Origin: Winslowiella toletana
Lineage (GTDB): Bacteria; Pseudomonadota; Gammaproteobacteria; Enterobacterales; Enterobacteriaceae
DNA: 64,000 nt
Direction of reading: 5' to 3'
Assembly (NCBI RefSeq): GCF_032164335.1
Contig: NZ_CP134152.1
Location: forward strand, 3,162,001-3,226,000
Below, piece after piece: positions 50,706 through 60,480 of the stretch. The notes beneath the pieces are model-generated. The model made no database searches. It was not told where the DNA came from and worked only from the letters and a program-made list of their open reading frames with translations. Both the position numbers and the translations under genes were made by a program. Position 1 is the first letter of the stretch. Every line of letters starts with the position of its first letter.

Positions 50706-52406
50706 TCAGGCTTTCGCCAGTTCAGCTTCCGGACGTTTCAGAATCGCGTAACTGATGCCAGCTAACAGCGTACCGGCGATAATCGCCACCAGGTAACCGG
50801 CTACCGGAGAGATCGCGCCCGGAATCAGCAGCACAAACAGGCCACCGTGTGGTGCCATCAGTTTGGCACCGACCGCCATGGAAATCGCACCGGTTAACGC
50901 GCCACCGGCGATACAGCATGGCAGTACGCGCATCGGATCACGTGCCGCAAACGGAATCGCACCCTCGGAGATAAAGCACATGCCGAGAACCAGCGCCGCT
51001 TTACCGCCCTCTTGCTGACCCTTGTTGAATTTACTACGCGCAATCAGCGTTGCCAGACCCATCGCCAGCGGTGGCACCATACCCGCTGCCATAATCGCTG
51101 CCATCGGCGCATAGGTTTGTGAACTCAGCAAGCCAACGCCAAAGGCATAAGCTACTTTGTTTACCGGCCCACCCATATCGGTACACATCATGCCGCCAAG
51201 AATAGCGCCCAGCAGTACCGCATTTGCCGTACCCATATTCGCCAGCCAGCTGGTCAGGCCGGTCATGATGCCTGCAACAGGTTTACCGACCACGTAGATC
51301 ATCAGCAAGCCGGTAATCAGGCTGGCAAACAGCGGGATAATCAGAATCGGTTTCAGCGCTTCCATACTTTGTGGCAGCTTCACTTTGCCACTGATCAGTT
51401 TGGCGGCGTAACCGGCAATAAAACCGGCGATAATACCGCCGAGGAAACCGGCGTTGATGCTGGTCGCCAACATACCGCCAATCAGACCCGGCGTCAGACC
51501 TGGACGATCGGCAATCGAGAAGGCGATATAACCCGCCAGCACCGGTACCATTAACGCAAAGGCACTACCACCACCGATTTGCATCAGCGCGGCGGCCAGT
51601 GAGCCCTCTTCCTTGAATGCCTCGATACCAAACGCGAAGGAGAGCGCGATACACAGACCACCCGCGACCACCATCGGTAACATATAAGAAACGCCGGTCA
51701 GCAGGTGACGATATGCGCCCGCGCTCTCTTTCTTCTCATCGCCCGCCGCTGCCGCTTGCTGTCCGCCCTGCGGCTTGTAAGTCTTCGCTTCAGCTACTGC
51801 TTTATCCAGTTCCTGAGCGGTTTTCTTCAGCGCCAGGCTGGTAGAAGTACGGTACATCGGCTTACCGGCAAACTTTGCCAGATCCACTTCAATATCAGCT
51901 GCGACAATCACCAGATCGGCCGCCGCCACTTCTTCCGCAGTAATAGTATTACCGGCACCGACGGAACCACGGGTTTCAACTTTCACCCACCAGCCGCGTT
52001 TAGTCGCTTCGGTCTGGATAGCTTCCGCCGCCATAAAGGTGTGCGCCACACCGGTAGGACAAGCGGTAATCGCCACAATTCGCTTCTGGCCGCTGCTCTG
52101 GCTCAACTCAGCCGGTGCAGCCGCAGCCGCGACCGGAGCCTGCCAGGATTTGGCTTCAGCCTGCGCACTGGCCAGAAAACTTTCCGGCTGGCGCAGCGCC
52201 TGTTCAATGTTGCCCAGCCATACTGCTTTGCCATTTAGCGCATTGTCAGAAGGTACTGAGTTCCCTGCTACCGCCACCAGGTCTGCTTCTGCCGGGTTTT
52301 CCGTCAGGGTCAGGCCGGCTTTCGCCGCAGCGGCGGTGAGTAAATTTTTTGCCAGATAGCTGGTCGCCAGTCCCAGCGAAGTATCAATAATCAGCAGCGT
52401 TTTCAT
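50706..52406 (-). CDS. fruA: FruA, fructose-specific PTS enzyme IIBC
   Basis: Membrane component that imports fructose and phosphorylates it to fructose 1-phosphate. It has 566 residues (E. coli 563). Order: a duplicated IIB' domain (about 1-100), IIB with the phospho-Cys in ITACPTGVAHTFMAAEA near 115, then IIC of about 330 residues with many helices (LLTGVSYMLPMVVAGGL, GGMMCTDMGGPVNKVAYAFG, FISEGAIPFAARDP). Last gene of fruB-fruK-fruA, 16 bases after fruK. Confidence 0.97.
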   Translation of the reverse strand: MKTLLIIDTSLGLATSYLAKNLLTAAAAKAGLTLTENPAEADLVAVAGNSVPSDNALNGKAVWLGNIEQALRQPESFLASAQAEAKSWQAPVAAAAAPAELSQSSGQKRIVAITACPTGVAHTFMAAEAIQTEATKRGWWVKVETRGSVGAGNTITAEEVAAADLVIVAADIEVDLAKFAGKPMYRTSTSLALKKTAQELDKAVAEAKTYKPQGGQQAAAAGDEKKESAGAYRHLLTGVSYMLPMVVAGGLCIALSFAFGIEAFKEEGSLAAALMQIGGGSAFALMVPVLAGYIAFSIADRPGLTPGLIGGMLATSINAGFLGGIIAGFIAGYAAKLISGKVKLPQSMEALKPILIIPLFASLITGLLMIYVVGKPVAGIMTGLTSWLANMGTANAVLLGAILGGMMCTDMGGPVNKVAYAFGVGLLSSQTYAPMAAIMAAGMVPPLAMGLATLIARSKFNKGQQEGGKAALVLGMCFISEGAIPFAARDPMRVLPCCIAGGALTGAISMAVGAKLMAPHGGLFVLLIPGAISPVAGYLVAIIAGTLLAGISYAILKRPEAELAKA

Positions 52407-52422
52407 TATGCCTCTCCTGCTG

Positions 52423-53361
52423 TCAGTTAAAAGGTTTCAGGTCGACGCGCGCCATCATTGCGGCCAACTGGGTACGATCGGTAACGCCTACATTACTTTG
52501 GCTGACGGCCATTGCCGCCACTGCCGTTGCCAGACGCAGCGTGTGCTCACTGGACTCGCGCATCAGCAGGCCATAAATCAGGCCGCCGACCATTGAGTCA
52601 CCGGCACCAACGGTGCTGACCACTTCACAGGCTGGTGGTTTCGCGATCCACTCGCCGGAAGCATTCACCCACAGTGCGCCTTCCGCACCGAGAGAGATCA
52701 CTACGTGGGCAATGCCCTGCTCGCGCAGCGCATGAGCGGCTTCAATGACATCCTGCATCGTGGGCAGTTTACGACCGGCCCAGATCTCCAGCTCGCGACG
52801 GTTAGGTTTAACCAGCCACGGTGCCGCTTTCAGTCCGGCAACCAGCGCTTCACGGCTGCTGTCGAAAATGATGCAAGGGCAATGGGTGCGCAGTGCAGTC
52901 ATCCAGTCAGTAAAGGCTTCCGGCGACACGCCCGCTGGCAAACTGCCGCTAACGCACACCATATCGAACTGGCCAAGCCAGCTCAGGGAATCGGCGCTAA
53001 AGCGCTCCCAGTCCTGCCCGCTGACGTCAAAACCAGAGAAATTCAGATCGGTCACTTCACCGTCTTTCTCCGTCAGTTTAACGTTAATACGGGTACGACC
53101 CGGCACCACCTGAAAGCGGTTGGCAATACCTAACTCGCTGAACAGCTGCTGAAATCCATCCTGATTCTCTTTACCAAGAAAACCACCAACAGTGACGTCG
53201 ATACCCAAGTCTTTCAGTACTTTAGCAACGTTAATTCCTTTGCCCGCCGCATGCAGGCCGGTGGTTTTCACCAGGTTAACTTCGCCACGCTCGATCTCAG
53301 GGCAATAACCCACCAGGTCATAGGCCGGATTCAGGGTAATCGTTGCGACACGTCTGCTCAT
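52423..53361 (-). CDS. fruK: FruK, 1-phosphofructokinase
   Basis: Phosphorylates fructose 1-phosphate to fructose 1,6-bisphosphate. It has 312 residues, the E. coli length; PfkB family. Substrate-binding [15 protein letters not shown] lies near 40, and the catalytic PfkB signature [14 protein letters not shown] near 250. It overlaps the fruB stop by four bases (ATGA) and precedes fruA, so fructose import and metabolism are co-expressed. Confidence 0.97.
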   Translation of the reverse strand: MSRRVATITLNPAYDLVGYCPEIERGEVNLVKTTGLHAAGKGINVAKVLKDLGIDVTVGGFLGKENQDGFQQLFSELGIANRFQVVPGRTRINVKLTEKDGEVTDLNFSGFDVSGQDWERFSADSLSWLGQFDMVCVSGSLPAGVSPEAFTDWMTALRTHCPCIIFDSSREALVAGLKAAPWLVKPNRRELEIWAGRKLPTMQDVIEAAHALREQGIAHVVISLGAEGALWVNASGEWIAKPPACEVVSTVGAGDSMVGGLIYGLLMRESSEHTLRLATAVAAMAVSQSNVGVTDRTQLAAMMARVDLKPFN

Positions 53362-54491
53362 GCTGCCCCCTCGCCAAGTCCGGCTGTGATCGCCTGTTCA
53401 ATGGCATCCAGCGCCTGCTGTGCATCTTCGCCGCTGGCGGTAAAGCGTAAGCGATGACCTTTTTTCACCCCTAAAGCCACCACTTTCATCAGGCTGCGCC
53501 CGTTAGCCGGTTTACCGCTGCCATCAAGGTTAGTCACGGTAACGTCACTGTTAAATTGTTTAATCACGCTGACCAGCGCCGTACCCGGGCGCGCATGTAA
53601 ACCGTGCTCATTACGAATGGTAAATTCTGCGGTCAGCACTTCAGCCTGCTCGTCAACAACGCTGGTTAACAGCGCTAATACTCCCGGAGCATCGGCATTT
53701 AACAGACGATCAGCTTTCTGATTAATCAGCAGATCGCTTAAATAGTTCAGCACCTTCAGCGGCTGCTCATCGGCAACCGCCACGGTGATCAGCATTGCGG
53801 CTTTCTCACCTTCAATCTCAAAAGCCTTTGCACTCCGGCTGACGGCCACAGCGCTGCCGAGGTTACCCACGGTGCTGTCACTCAGCCAGATGCCCTGACC
53901 AAGGTTCAGAGGTTGAGCGGAGATAACGCTGCTGACAAAACTCGCATCCGCCGCGCCCGCGTGCTGTAAGCGGCCGGCATTCAGTGCCTGAAGCGTTATC
54001 AGATCGCTGGCAGCGACATCAAGTGCAATCAATGAAGTATCAAATTTAAATTCTGCACCCTGCTTCTCGCCCATCAGGATACTGCGCAGCTCTTCGGCGG
54101 AAGTGGTGGTTTTCAGCTGTTCAGCTACGCTGTCGTCGCTCAGAACATGAGTCAACTGACGCAACAGCGCCAGATGCTCATCAGAACGCGCGGCAATGCC
54201 GATCGCGACATAAGCAGTCTGATCCTCACCCCAGGCAATCCCCTCTGGGAACTGGAAAACCTGAACGCCGGTTTCCAGCACCAGATCGCGGGTATCGGTG
54301 GTACCGTGAGGAATCGCAATGCCATTCCCGAGATAGGTTGAGGTCTGTTTTTCGCGCGCAAGCATGCCATCAACATAAGCATCGCCAACATTGCCCGCAG
54401 CGGCGAGCGCGGCAGCAACCTGACGAATAGCGTCTTCTTTATCGCTGGCACTGGCGCCGGTGTGAATGGCTTTAACATCTAACTGGAACAT
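53358..54491 (-). CDS. fruB: FruB, fructose PTS diphosphoryl transfer protein (EIIA-FPr)
   Basis: Cytoplasmic fusion that passes phosphate from enzyme I to FruA. It has 377 residues from the start at 54491 (E. coli 376). The EIIA-Fru domain covers about 1-145, with the phospho-His in [13 protein letters not shown] near 63. A central linker domain follows, then a C-terminal HPr domain at about 285-377 with HGLHARPGT and [25 protein letters not shown]-type purine sequence precedes the ATG. An in-frame upstream extension runs through the Cra operators and is rejected. Confidence 0.97.
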   Translation of the reverse strand: MFQLDVKAIHTGASASDKEDAIRQVAAALAAAGNVGDAYVDGMLAREKQTSTYLGNGIAIPHGTTDTRDLVLETGVQVFQFPEGIAWGEDQTAYVAIGIAARSDEHLALLRQLTHVLSDDSVAEQLKTTTSAEELRSILMGEKQGAEFKFDTSLIALDVAASDLITLQALNAGRLQHAGAADASFVSSVISAQPLNLGQGIWLSDSTVGNLGSAVAVSRSAKAFEIEGEKAAMLITVAVADEQPLKVLNYLSDLLINQKADRLLNADAPGVLALLTSVVDEQAEVLTAEFTIRNEHGLHARPGTALVSVIKQFNSDVTVTNLDGSGKPANGRSLMKVVALGVKKGHRLRFTASGEDAQQALDAIEQAITAGLGEGAA

Positions 54492-54513
54492 AATTCTCCT
54501 CTCCCGCCGAAAT

Positions 54514-54525
54514 TGAATCGTTTCA
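54514..54525 (-). promoter_or_regulatory. Cra (FruR) operator, proximal
   Basis: TGAATCGTTTCA, 11 of 12 bases of the symmetric Cra consensus. It is 22 bases from the fruB ATG, just downstream of a -10-like TATAGC read on the minus strand (about 54530-54535), so Cra bound here would block transcription. Confidence 0.88.
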
Positions 54526-54580
54526 GCTATATTGAGAAAAAAAGCGTCATCTGCCGACGAACAAACTGAGGAGACAACGC

Positions 54581-54592
54581 TGAAACGTTTCA
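54581..54592 (-). promoter_or_regulatory. Cra (FruR) operator, distal
   Basis: TGAAACGTTTCA, a perfect symmetric Cra site, 67 bp from the proximal one. Two operators upstream of fruB are also known in E. coli; repression would be relieved by fructose 1-phosphate. Confidence 0.93.
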
Positions 54593-54897
54593 AGGAGTTT
54601 GGTACAGCATGCTCCTTACTGGCAAGTTTTAACCGAAGTGATATAGCAGATTTTTGACCTCACGCACATTTCGTCAGGATTTTTCAGAAAACTGCGGGGG
54701 TGCATGCCGATTTTGCTGAAGCAATAGGAATTTACGATAAGCTGGCTTCAGCAACATCAGCAAACTTCAGCTTTTCACGCTAACGCTGCGTTTTTGCAAA
54801 AAATGCCGGAGAGCATTTTCAACAAATGAAACGCCTTTTTAAAAATAGATCAGAAGCGTAGAATTGCACGCTCATTTCATAAGGCTATTCATCTTTC
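54593..54897. other. Intergenic region between fruB promoter and setB
   Basis: No gene seen in about 305 bases. It holds an inverted repeat GCTGAAGC (54715-54722) / GCTTCAGC (54745-54752), and a third partial copy CTTCAGC at 54765-54771. The setB promoter must lie in the AT-rich last 120 bases; TAGAATT near 54859 is a possible -10. Confidence 0.4.
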
Positions 54898-56076
54898 ATG
54901 CAAACTCCAGGTGCAACCACCCGCCGCCTGCCCGATATCAGTTCGGCAGCCTTTCTGGTGGTGGCTTTTCTGACCGGTATTGCCGGCGCTCTACAGACCC
55001 CGACGCTCAGCCTGTTTCTGTCGACTGAAGTTCATGCGCGTCCCTTTATGGTCGGGCTATTTTTCACCGGCAGCGCGGTGATTGGTATTGCGGTCAGTCA
55101 GCTACTGGCGGCACGTTCCGACCGCAAAGGCGACCGCAGATCGTTGATCTTTTTCTGTTGCCTGCTCGGCGCTCTCGCCTCAATGCTGTTTGCCTGGAAC
55201 CGAAACTACTTTGTCCTGTTGTTTATCGGCGTGCTGCTTTCCAGCTTTGGCTCAACTGCCAATCCGCAAATGTTCGCGCTGGCGCGGGAACATGCCGATC
55301 GCACCGGCCGCGAAGCGGTGATGTTTACCACCTTTATGCGCGCCCAGATCTCACTGGCATGGGTGATTGGGCCTCCGGTGGCCTTCGCGCTGGCACTCGG
55401 TTTCGGTTTTGAGGTGATGTACGCCTGCGCCGCCTGCGCTTTTATCTGCTGTGCGCTGATCGTCAGATTTCTGCTGCCCTCAATGCAAAAAACGGTGGTA
55501 AAAACTACCGCGACGCTGCAAGCACCAATCGGACATCGTCGCGATACACTGCTGCTGTTTATCGGCTGCACCCTGATGTGGGCCTCTACCGGCATCTATT
55601 TGATAAATATGCCACTGTATCTGGTACACGAACTGGATCTGCCGGAAAAGCTGGCGGGGCAACTGATGGGGCTGGCGGCAGGGCTGGAAATTCCGGTGAT
55701 GCTGATCGCCGGTTATTGCGCCAGACGCTTCAGTAAACGCACTCTGATGCGCTGTGCGACGGTTTCAGGCCTGTTATTCTTTGCCGGATTACTGTTGGTG
55801 CACAGCACCGTGCCACTGCTGCTGTTACAGGGGCTGAACGCCATTTTTATAGGCATACTGGTCGGTATCGGCATGCTCTATTTTCAGGATTTAATGCCCG
55901 GACAGGCAGGCGCGGCGACGACACTGTTCAGTAACTCCACCCGGGTTGGTTGGATCCTCGCGGGTTCATTGACCGGCGTGGTGGCTGAATTGTGGGGTTA
56001 TCACGCGGTATTCTACTGCACGTTACTGATGATGCTCGGCACACTCTACTGCATGTGGCAAATTAAAGATGCCTGA
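54898..56076 (+). CDS. setB: SetB, sugar efflux transporter
   Basis: MFS proton antiporter of the SET family that exports lactose, glucose and related sugars in E. coli. It has 392 residues (E. coli 393) with about 12 helices. Family segments: AFLVVAFLTGIAGALQTPTLS near 18-38, GSAVIGIAVSQLLAARSDRKGDRRSL near 60-85, FGSTANPQMFALAREHADRTGREAV near 115-140 and IGMLYFQDLMPGQAGAATTLF near 325-345. It lies divergent from fruBKA as in E. coli. Confidence 0.94.
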   Translation: MQTPGATTRRLPDISSAAFLVVAFLTGIAGALQTPTLSLFLSTEVHARPFMVGLFFTGSAVIGIAVSQLLAARSDRKGDRRSLIFFCCLLGALASMLFAWNRNYFVLLFIGVLLSSFGSTANPQMFALAREHADRTGREAVMFTTFMRAQISLAWVIGPPVAFALALGFGFEVMYACAACAFICCALIVRFLLPSMQKTVVKTTATLQAPIGHRRDTLLLFIGCTLMWASTGIYLINMPLYLVHELDLPEKLAGQLMGLAAGLEIPVMLIAGYCARRFSKRTLMRCATVSGLLFFAGLLLVHSTVPLLLLQGLNAIFIGILVGIGMLYFQDLMPGQAGAATTLFSNSTRVGWILAGSLTGVVAELWGYHAVFYCTLLMMLGTLYCMWQIKDA

Positions 56077-56082
56077 TGCAGT

Positions 56083-56337
56083 TCAGGCGCAAGTATCCGC
56101 TTCCAGTTGCAACAACCAGACCATCGCCTGCTGGCGATTGCTGCCGCACATCTCAGCCGCCGGCTGTAACCCGGCGCACACTTTTGGCCGCAGCGGCGAG
56201 GCAAAGATTTTGCAACGTTGCTGCGCATCAAGCTGAATGCATGGCGTGTTGGCGGGTTTACCGTTTGGCATGCCGGGAATCGGCGAAGAGATAGAAGGGG
56301 CGGTGCAGCAGGCACCACAATCAGGACGACACTGCAT
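56083..56337 (-). CDS. yeiW: YeiW, YkgJ-family cysteine-rich protein
   Basis: Small Cys-rich protein of 84 residues, the E. coli YeiW length, in the zinc/iron-chelating YkgJ family. Cys residues lie in CRPDCGACC near 3-11, then CIQL, RCKIF, KVCAGLQ and EMCGSN. The mid-region [19 protein letters not shown] matches E. coli closely. The start at 56337 ([11 protein letters not shown]) is chosen for that match; the frame stays open 57 codons upstream, but that part is unlike the family. Function unknown. It converges with setB, six bases apart. Confidence 0.88.
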   Translation of the reverse strand: MQCRPDCGACCTAPSISSPIPGMPNGKPANTPCIQLDAQQRCKIFASPLRPKVCAGLQPAAEMCGSNRQQAMVWLLQLEADTCA

Positions 56338-56530
56338 CTGCACGCTCAGGATTAAAGCAAAGCGCGACAATAGCAGTCGCCAGGCATGAAAGCTATGACA
56401 ACCGTTACAATTTACCTTCCATAATATCCCGCAAATTTCACTTTCTGCGCTGCGCAGATCTTGCCTGAATGCCCCGCCGCGAGTAACTTGTCGCGATAAA
56501 TTCAGCACACCGCTTTTATGAGACTATCCA

Positions 56531-57103
56531 ATGGCAAGAGCAAACGAAATTAAGCGCGGCATGGCCGTCAGCCACAACGGCAAATTACTGCTGGTAAAAG
56601 ATATTGAAGTTCAGAGCCCAAGCGCACGCGGCGCCTCAACTCTGTATAAAATGCGCTTTACCGACATCCGTACTGGCATGAAGGTTGAGGAGCGTTTTAA
56701 GGGCGACGATATCATTGATACCATCTCCCTGAGCCGTCGTCAGGTCACCTTCTCTTACATTGATGGTGATGAATATGTGTTTATGGATGATGAAGACTAC
56801 ACGCCTTATAACTTTAAACAGGATCAGATCGCCGAAGAATTGCTGTTTATTCCTGAGGGTGGCATGCCGGGTATCCAGGTATTGACCATGGATGGCCAGA
56901 TTCTGGCGCTGGAACTGCCGCAAACGGTAGATATGGAAATCGTGGAAACCACGCCGGGCATCAAAGGTGCTTCTGCCAGTGCGCGAACCAAACCTGCTGC
57001 GATGGCGACCGGTTTAGTCATTCAGGTACCTGAATATCTCAGCAACGGCGATAAAATTCGCATCCATATTGCTGAGCGTCGCTATATGGGCCGCAGTGAG
57101 TAA
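56531..57103 (+). CDS. efpL: EfpL (YeiP), elongation factor P-like protein
   Basis: EF-P paralogue of 190 residues, the E. coli length. E. coli YeiP, now EfpL, helps ribosomes over certain stalling motifs. Three beta-barrel domains: I at about 1-65 ([21 protein letters not shown]), II at about 70-125 ([22 protein letters not shown]), III at about 130-190 ([17 protein letters not shown], then [15 protein letters not shown]). The tip loop reads QSPSARGAS, with an Arg where EF-P has the modified Lys. Confidence 0.95.
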   Translation: MARANEIKRGMAVSHNGKLLLVKDIEVQSPSARGASTLYKMRFTDIRTGMKVEERFKGDDIIDTISLSRRQVTFSYIDGDEYVFMDDEDYTPYNFKQDQIAEELLFIPEGGMPGIQVLTMDGQILALELPQTVDMEIVETTPGIKGASASARTKPAAMATGLVIQVPEYLSNGDKIRIHIAERRYMGRSE

Positions 57104-57199
57104 CGATTTTGTTATCGGCGATGGCAACGTGCATCGCCGATATTGTTATGTTATAACAATTAAACTACGCCTTTAATGTTGCTCAGACAGTGCAGTTAA

Positions 57200-57517
57200 T
57201 CAGTTATAGCTTACGGTGAGTATGCCCATTTTTTTGCTGTGATCTATCCAGCGCATCTCTGTGGTTCCCCGGTTGAGTGGCAACTTATGTTGCAGCGAGG
57301 CGTTAAGATAAGCGGTATTGGTAATGGTCTTGCCCGTATCGAAGCAAGACATTTCCAGTTTATCATTTGTTTGCGGATTGATATCACAGCCGCCATCAAC
57401 GATGGTGCCGTGAAAATGGATAACACCTGAGTTTGAAACTGCGCCATTACCGGCAACTGCACTGCTCGTCCATGAGGCTAAAAGCACTATCAGGGTTGCT
57501 GACTGAATGCTGTTCAT
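57200..57517 (-). CDS. Small type 1 fimbrial-like protein (orphan)
   Basis: Secreted protein of 105 residues with a signal peptide (about 1-22, SATLIVLLASWTSSAVA) and a short fimbrial-type domain. GVIHFHGTIVDGGCDI and a second Cys at about 57 (LEMSCFDTG) resemble the FimA-like disulfide fold, but at 80 mature residues it is shorter than a normal pilin (~150). No usher, chaperone or other pilin gene is nearby. The start at 57517 follows GAGG. It occupies the place of E. coli yeiQ. It may be a secreted fimbria-like protein or a decayed remnant. Confidence 0.65.
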   Translation of the reverse strand: MNSIQSATLIVLLASWTSSAVAGNGAVSNSGVIHFHGTIVDGGCDINPQTNDKLEMSCFDTGKTITNTAYLNASLQHKLPLNRGTTEMRWIDHSKKMGILTVSYN

Positions 57518-57644
57518 TTTGACCTCATACATTGATTAACCTCACCTTTAACTGTAGCTGGTTTATTTCCCTGATGAGTTAAACGGCAGTGGTAAACAAC
57601 ACTTTAATAAATAATGCAGAATTTCCTGGTGCGAGGAGCAAGAT

Positions 57645-58628
57645 GTGACAAACGTGAATCTGATAACTGGCTTTCTCGGCAGCGGAAAAACCACCACGTT
57701 ACTGCATCTTTTGGCGCAAAAGCCGCAGCATGAAAAATGGGCGGTGCTGGTTAACGAATTCGGTGAAATTGGCATTGATGGCGCGCTGCTGGCTAAGAGC
57801 GGTGCAGTGTTGAAAGAGATTCCCGGCGGCTGTATGTGCTGCGTCAATGGCTTACCGATGCAGGTCGGCCTGAATATGCTGCTAAAGCAGGCCAAACCCG
57901 ATCGTTTACTGATTGAACCCACTGGTCTCGGCCATCCTAAACAGATTCTGGCGATGCTGAATGATGCGGTTTATCAGCCGTGGCTGACGCTTAACGCGAC
58001 TCTGGCACTGCTCGACCCCCGGCAGCTGAGTGATACCAGAGTGACTGATAATGAAAACTTCCGCGATCAGTTGGCGGCAGCAGACATTATTATCGCCAAC
58101 AAACAGGATCGCTGGCAGCCAGCCGATCGGGCGGCGCTGGCAGCATGGCAACAGCAATATCTCGACGACCGTCAGTTAGTCAGCGCTGAGTTTGGCAACA
58201 TCGATCCCGCCTTACTCGATACCCCGCGCAGCAATTTGCGTCAACTGCCTGATGCCCGGCAGCATCCCCACAGCCATGCCAAAAGTGGTCTCGCGGCGCT
58301 TCGTCTCGATGCTAATGCGCGCTGGCGGCGGGCACTGAATCAGGGTCAGGGCTATTATGCCTGTGGCTGGATCTTCGATCAGGATACGGTGTTTGATACC
58401 ATCGGCGTGCTGGAGTGGGCACGTCTTGCACCCGTGACGCGGGTGAAAGGCGTACTTCGCATCGCTGAAGGGCTACTGAGTATCAACCGTCAGGGACAGG
58501 ATCTGCAAATCGAAACGCGCCCGGCCGCGCCGCCCGATAGCCGTATAGAACTGATCCATGAAAATGATATTGAATGGAATAATTTTCAAGCTAGCTTGTT
58601 GAAGCTTCGTTTAGAAACGTTGACATAG
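57645..58628 (+). CDS. yeiR: YeiR, zinc-binding COG0523 GTPase
   Basis: G3E-family (COG0523) metal-chaperone GTPase; E. coli YeiR binds zinc and hydrolyses GTP and is linked to zinc homeostasis. It has 327 residues (E. coli 328). Walker A GFLGSGKTT near 8-16, the zinc-binding GGCMCCVNG near 63-71, LLIEPTGLGHP near 90 and guanine-specific NKQD near 148. A His-containing stretch (QHPHSHAK) lies near 208. The start is GTG 57645, behind GGAG, since MTNVNLITGFLG matches the family. Confidence 0.95.
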   Translation: MTNVNLITGFLGSGKTTTLLHLLAQKPQHEKWAVLVNEFGEIGIDGALLAKSGAVLKEIPGGCMCCVNGLPMQVGLNMLLKQAKPDRLLIEPTGLGHPKQILAMLNDAVYQPWLTLNATLALLDPRQLSDTRVTDNENFRDQLAAADIIIANKQDRWQPADRAALAAWQQQYLDDRQLVSAEFGNIDPALLDTPRSNLRQLPDARQHPHSHAKSGLAALRLDANARWRRALNQGQGYYACGWIFDQDTVFDTIGVLEWARLAPVTRVKGVLRIAEGLLSINRQGQDLQIETRPAAPPDSRIELIHENDIEWNNFQASLLKLRLETLT

Positions 58629-58663
58629 TCTACGCTGTTATTTTTAACTTACACTGAATCCTT

Positions 58664-59371
58664 ATGAATACTAATCGCTTAGTAGCGATACTGGGTCTGA
58701 ACGTCCTTGGCATCGCACTGTTTTTATCCTGGTACTTACTTCCCGGGCACGGTTTTTGGTTCCCCATCGATAAATCAATCTTCTACTGGTTCAACGATCA
58801 TATGGCGACTAACAAGCCGCTGGTATGGTTGATCGCGATTACTAACTTCCGCGGATTTGATGCAATTTCATTGCTGGCAATGGGTTTGCTGTATCTGAAG
58901 TTTTGGCTGCGCGAAACACCGCCCGGGCGTCGGCGACTGATTGCGATTGGTATCACGATGCTGCTGACTGCTGTGGTGCTTAATCAACTGGGGCATCTGT
59001 TACCGGTTAAACACTCCAGCCCTACCCTGTACTTTGACAATGTGCATCGCGTCAGTGAAATCACCGGCATTCCGGCAAAAGATGCCTCCAGCGACAGCTT
59101 CCCTGGCGATCACGGTATGATGCTGATGATTTTCGCCGGGTTTATGCTGCGCTATTTCGGCAAAGGCGCATTCCTGACCGGTTTGCTGATCTTTGTGGTA
59201 TTTGGCCTGCCGCGCGTGATGGCCGGTGCGCACTGGTTTACCGATATCGCTGTCGGTTCCCTGTCGGTGGTGCTGGTTGGCCTGAGCTGGTGGTTGATGA
59301 CACCCGCCAGCGATCTGTTAGTTAACTGGCTTACCCGCATCTTACCCGGCAAATATAAGCCAACGCGGTAA
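58664..59371 (+). CDS. lpxT: LpxT (YeiU), lipid A 1-diphosphate synthase
   Basis: Inner-membrane PAP2-family enzyme that transfers phosphate from undecaprenyl pyrophosphate to lipid A at the periplasmic face. It has 235 residues (E. coli 237) with about six hydrophobic helices. PAP2 motifs are present: KHSSPTLY near 118, SFPGDHG near 144 and RVMAGAHWFTDIAVG near 185-199. It starts 35 bases after yeiR. In E. coli its activity is inhibited by PmrR under PmrA control. Confidence 0.95.
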   Translation: MNTNRLVAILGLNVLGIALFLSWYLLPGHGFWFPIDKSIFYWFNDHMATNKPLVWLIAITNFRGFDAISLLAMGLLYLKFWLRETPPGRRRLIAIGITMLLTAVVLNQLGHLLPVKHSSPTLYFDNVHRVSEITGIPAKDASSDSFPGDHGMMLMIFAGFMLRYFGKGAFLTGLLIFVVFGLPRVMAGAHWFTDIAVGSLSVVLVGLSWWLMTPASDLLVNWLTRILPGKYKPTR

Positions 59372-59379
59372 AGTCGATT

Positions 59380-59415
59380 CCGCGACTGAGTCTGAAACCT
59401 GTATCTCAGTCGCGG
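59380..59415 (+). terminator. Inverted repeat after lpxT
   Basis: Perfect 11-bp stem CCGCGACTGAG (59380-59390) / CTCAGTCGCGG (59405-59415) with a 14-base loop, immediately after lpxT. No T run follows (ATAAATTG), so it may be a Rho-independent terminator of weak type or an mRNA 3' stabiliser. Confidence 0.55.
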
Positions 59416-59875
59416 ATAAATTGCAGCAATATATATTGTTAGCTCGCTAATCAAATATCAGTAAAAATCCGTATCACTCTTCACGTCTAAGTCGTTAATT
59501 TCGCTGCTGTCCAGCGGGATTACTCTTATTTACCTTTCTTATCCTCGCTGGCCGCTTAATTCTGCCTTCGGTTGAGCCGTTCTTAACTTAAGGTTGTTGA
59601 TAATTTAACCTGAATTTTACTCTATTGTTTCTAATAAAAAAAACTAACAAAAAAGTGGTTAAAACCCCTCGCCACCGGGCTTTTAATCGGGTAATCTCGT
59701 TTCGGATTGGGCAAAAGCAGTGTAATTTTTCCTTTTTTTACATATAAAGTGTGCTCGTTGACACATTTTAGTAATTCAGGATTTGTCTTACGCGGTTGGC
59801 CTAATTAATCTCATTTCGTTTCGCAAACTTGCTAACGGCCTGTGTCGTTAAGGACTTCAAGGGATAACAAACACA
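59416..59875 (+). promoter_or_regulatory. AT-rich upstream region of mepS
   Basis: About 460 bases without a credible ORF, distinctly AT-rich between 59580 and 59830. It includes a TTGACA -35-like hexamer at 59758-59763 and a TATAAA at 59743-59748. I could not fix a start site. The region presumably holds the mepS promoter and a long leader. Confidence 0.4.
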
Positions 59876-60448
59876 ATGGTCAAGTCTCAACCTATACTGA
59901 GATATATTCTGCGGGCCATTCCCGCGGTCGCTCTCGCGACAATGCTTTCGGCATGTACTACCAGTAACGGTCACAACGCACAAACTGAGACCCATGCAGT
60001 TAAAAATCAGAACGGTTTTTTACTTCAAGCGTCTCAGGATGAATTCGAACAGATGGTTCAGAACGTGGACATCAAGTCACGTATCCTTGAACAATATGCT
60101 GACTGGAAAGGCGTTCGTTATCGTCTTGGCGGCACCAACAAACGCGGCATCGACTGCTCCGCTTTTGTTCAGGTGACCTTCCGTGAACAGTTTGGTCTGG
60201 ATCTGCCTCGCTCAACCTCAGAGCAGCAGGGCAGCGGTAAAAGTATTCAACGCAGTAAGCTGCGTCCCGGTGATTTGGTGCTGTTCCGCGCTGGTTCAAC
60301 AGGACGACATGTTGGCATCTACTTAGGTAATGACAACTTCGTGCATGCATCGACCAGTAGCGGTGTAATGATTTCCAATCTGAATGATTCATATTGGAAA
60401 AAACGTTACCGCGATGGCCGACGTGTTCTGAGCCGAACGCAAAGCTGA
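59876..60448 (+). CDS. mepS: MepS (Spr), murein DD-endopeptidase
   Basis: Outer-membrane lipoprotein of the NlpC/P60 family that cuts peptide cross-links to let peptidoglycan expand. In E. coli it is degraded by Prc-NlpI. It has 190 residues (E. coli 188). The lipoprotein signal ends at LSAC near residue 27. The catalytic Cys94 is in GIDCSAFVQ, with His in GRHVGIYLG and FVHAST completing the triad. Domain motifs [10 protein letters not shown] and LRPGDLVLF are present. A T-tailed terminator follows. Confidence 0.96.
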   Translation: MVKSQPILRYILRAIPAVALATMLSACTTSNGHNAQTETHAVKNQNGFLLQASQDEFEQMVQNVDIKSRILEQYADWKGVRYRLGGTNKRGIDCSAFVQVTFREQFGLDLPRSTSEQQGSGKSIQRSKLRPGDLVLFRAGSTGRHVGIYLGNDNFVHASTSSGVMISNLNDSYWKKRYRDGRRVLSRTQS

Positions 60449-60480
60449 TTTTACCCTGAAGTCTGCGAAATGAGATTGAT

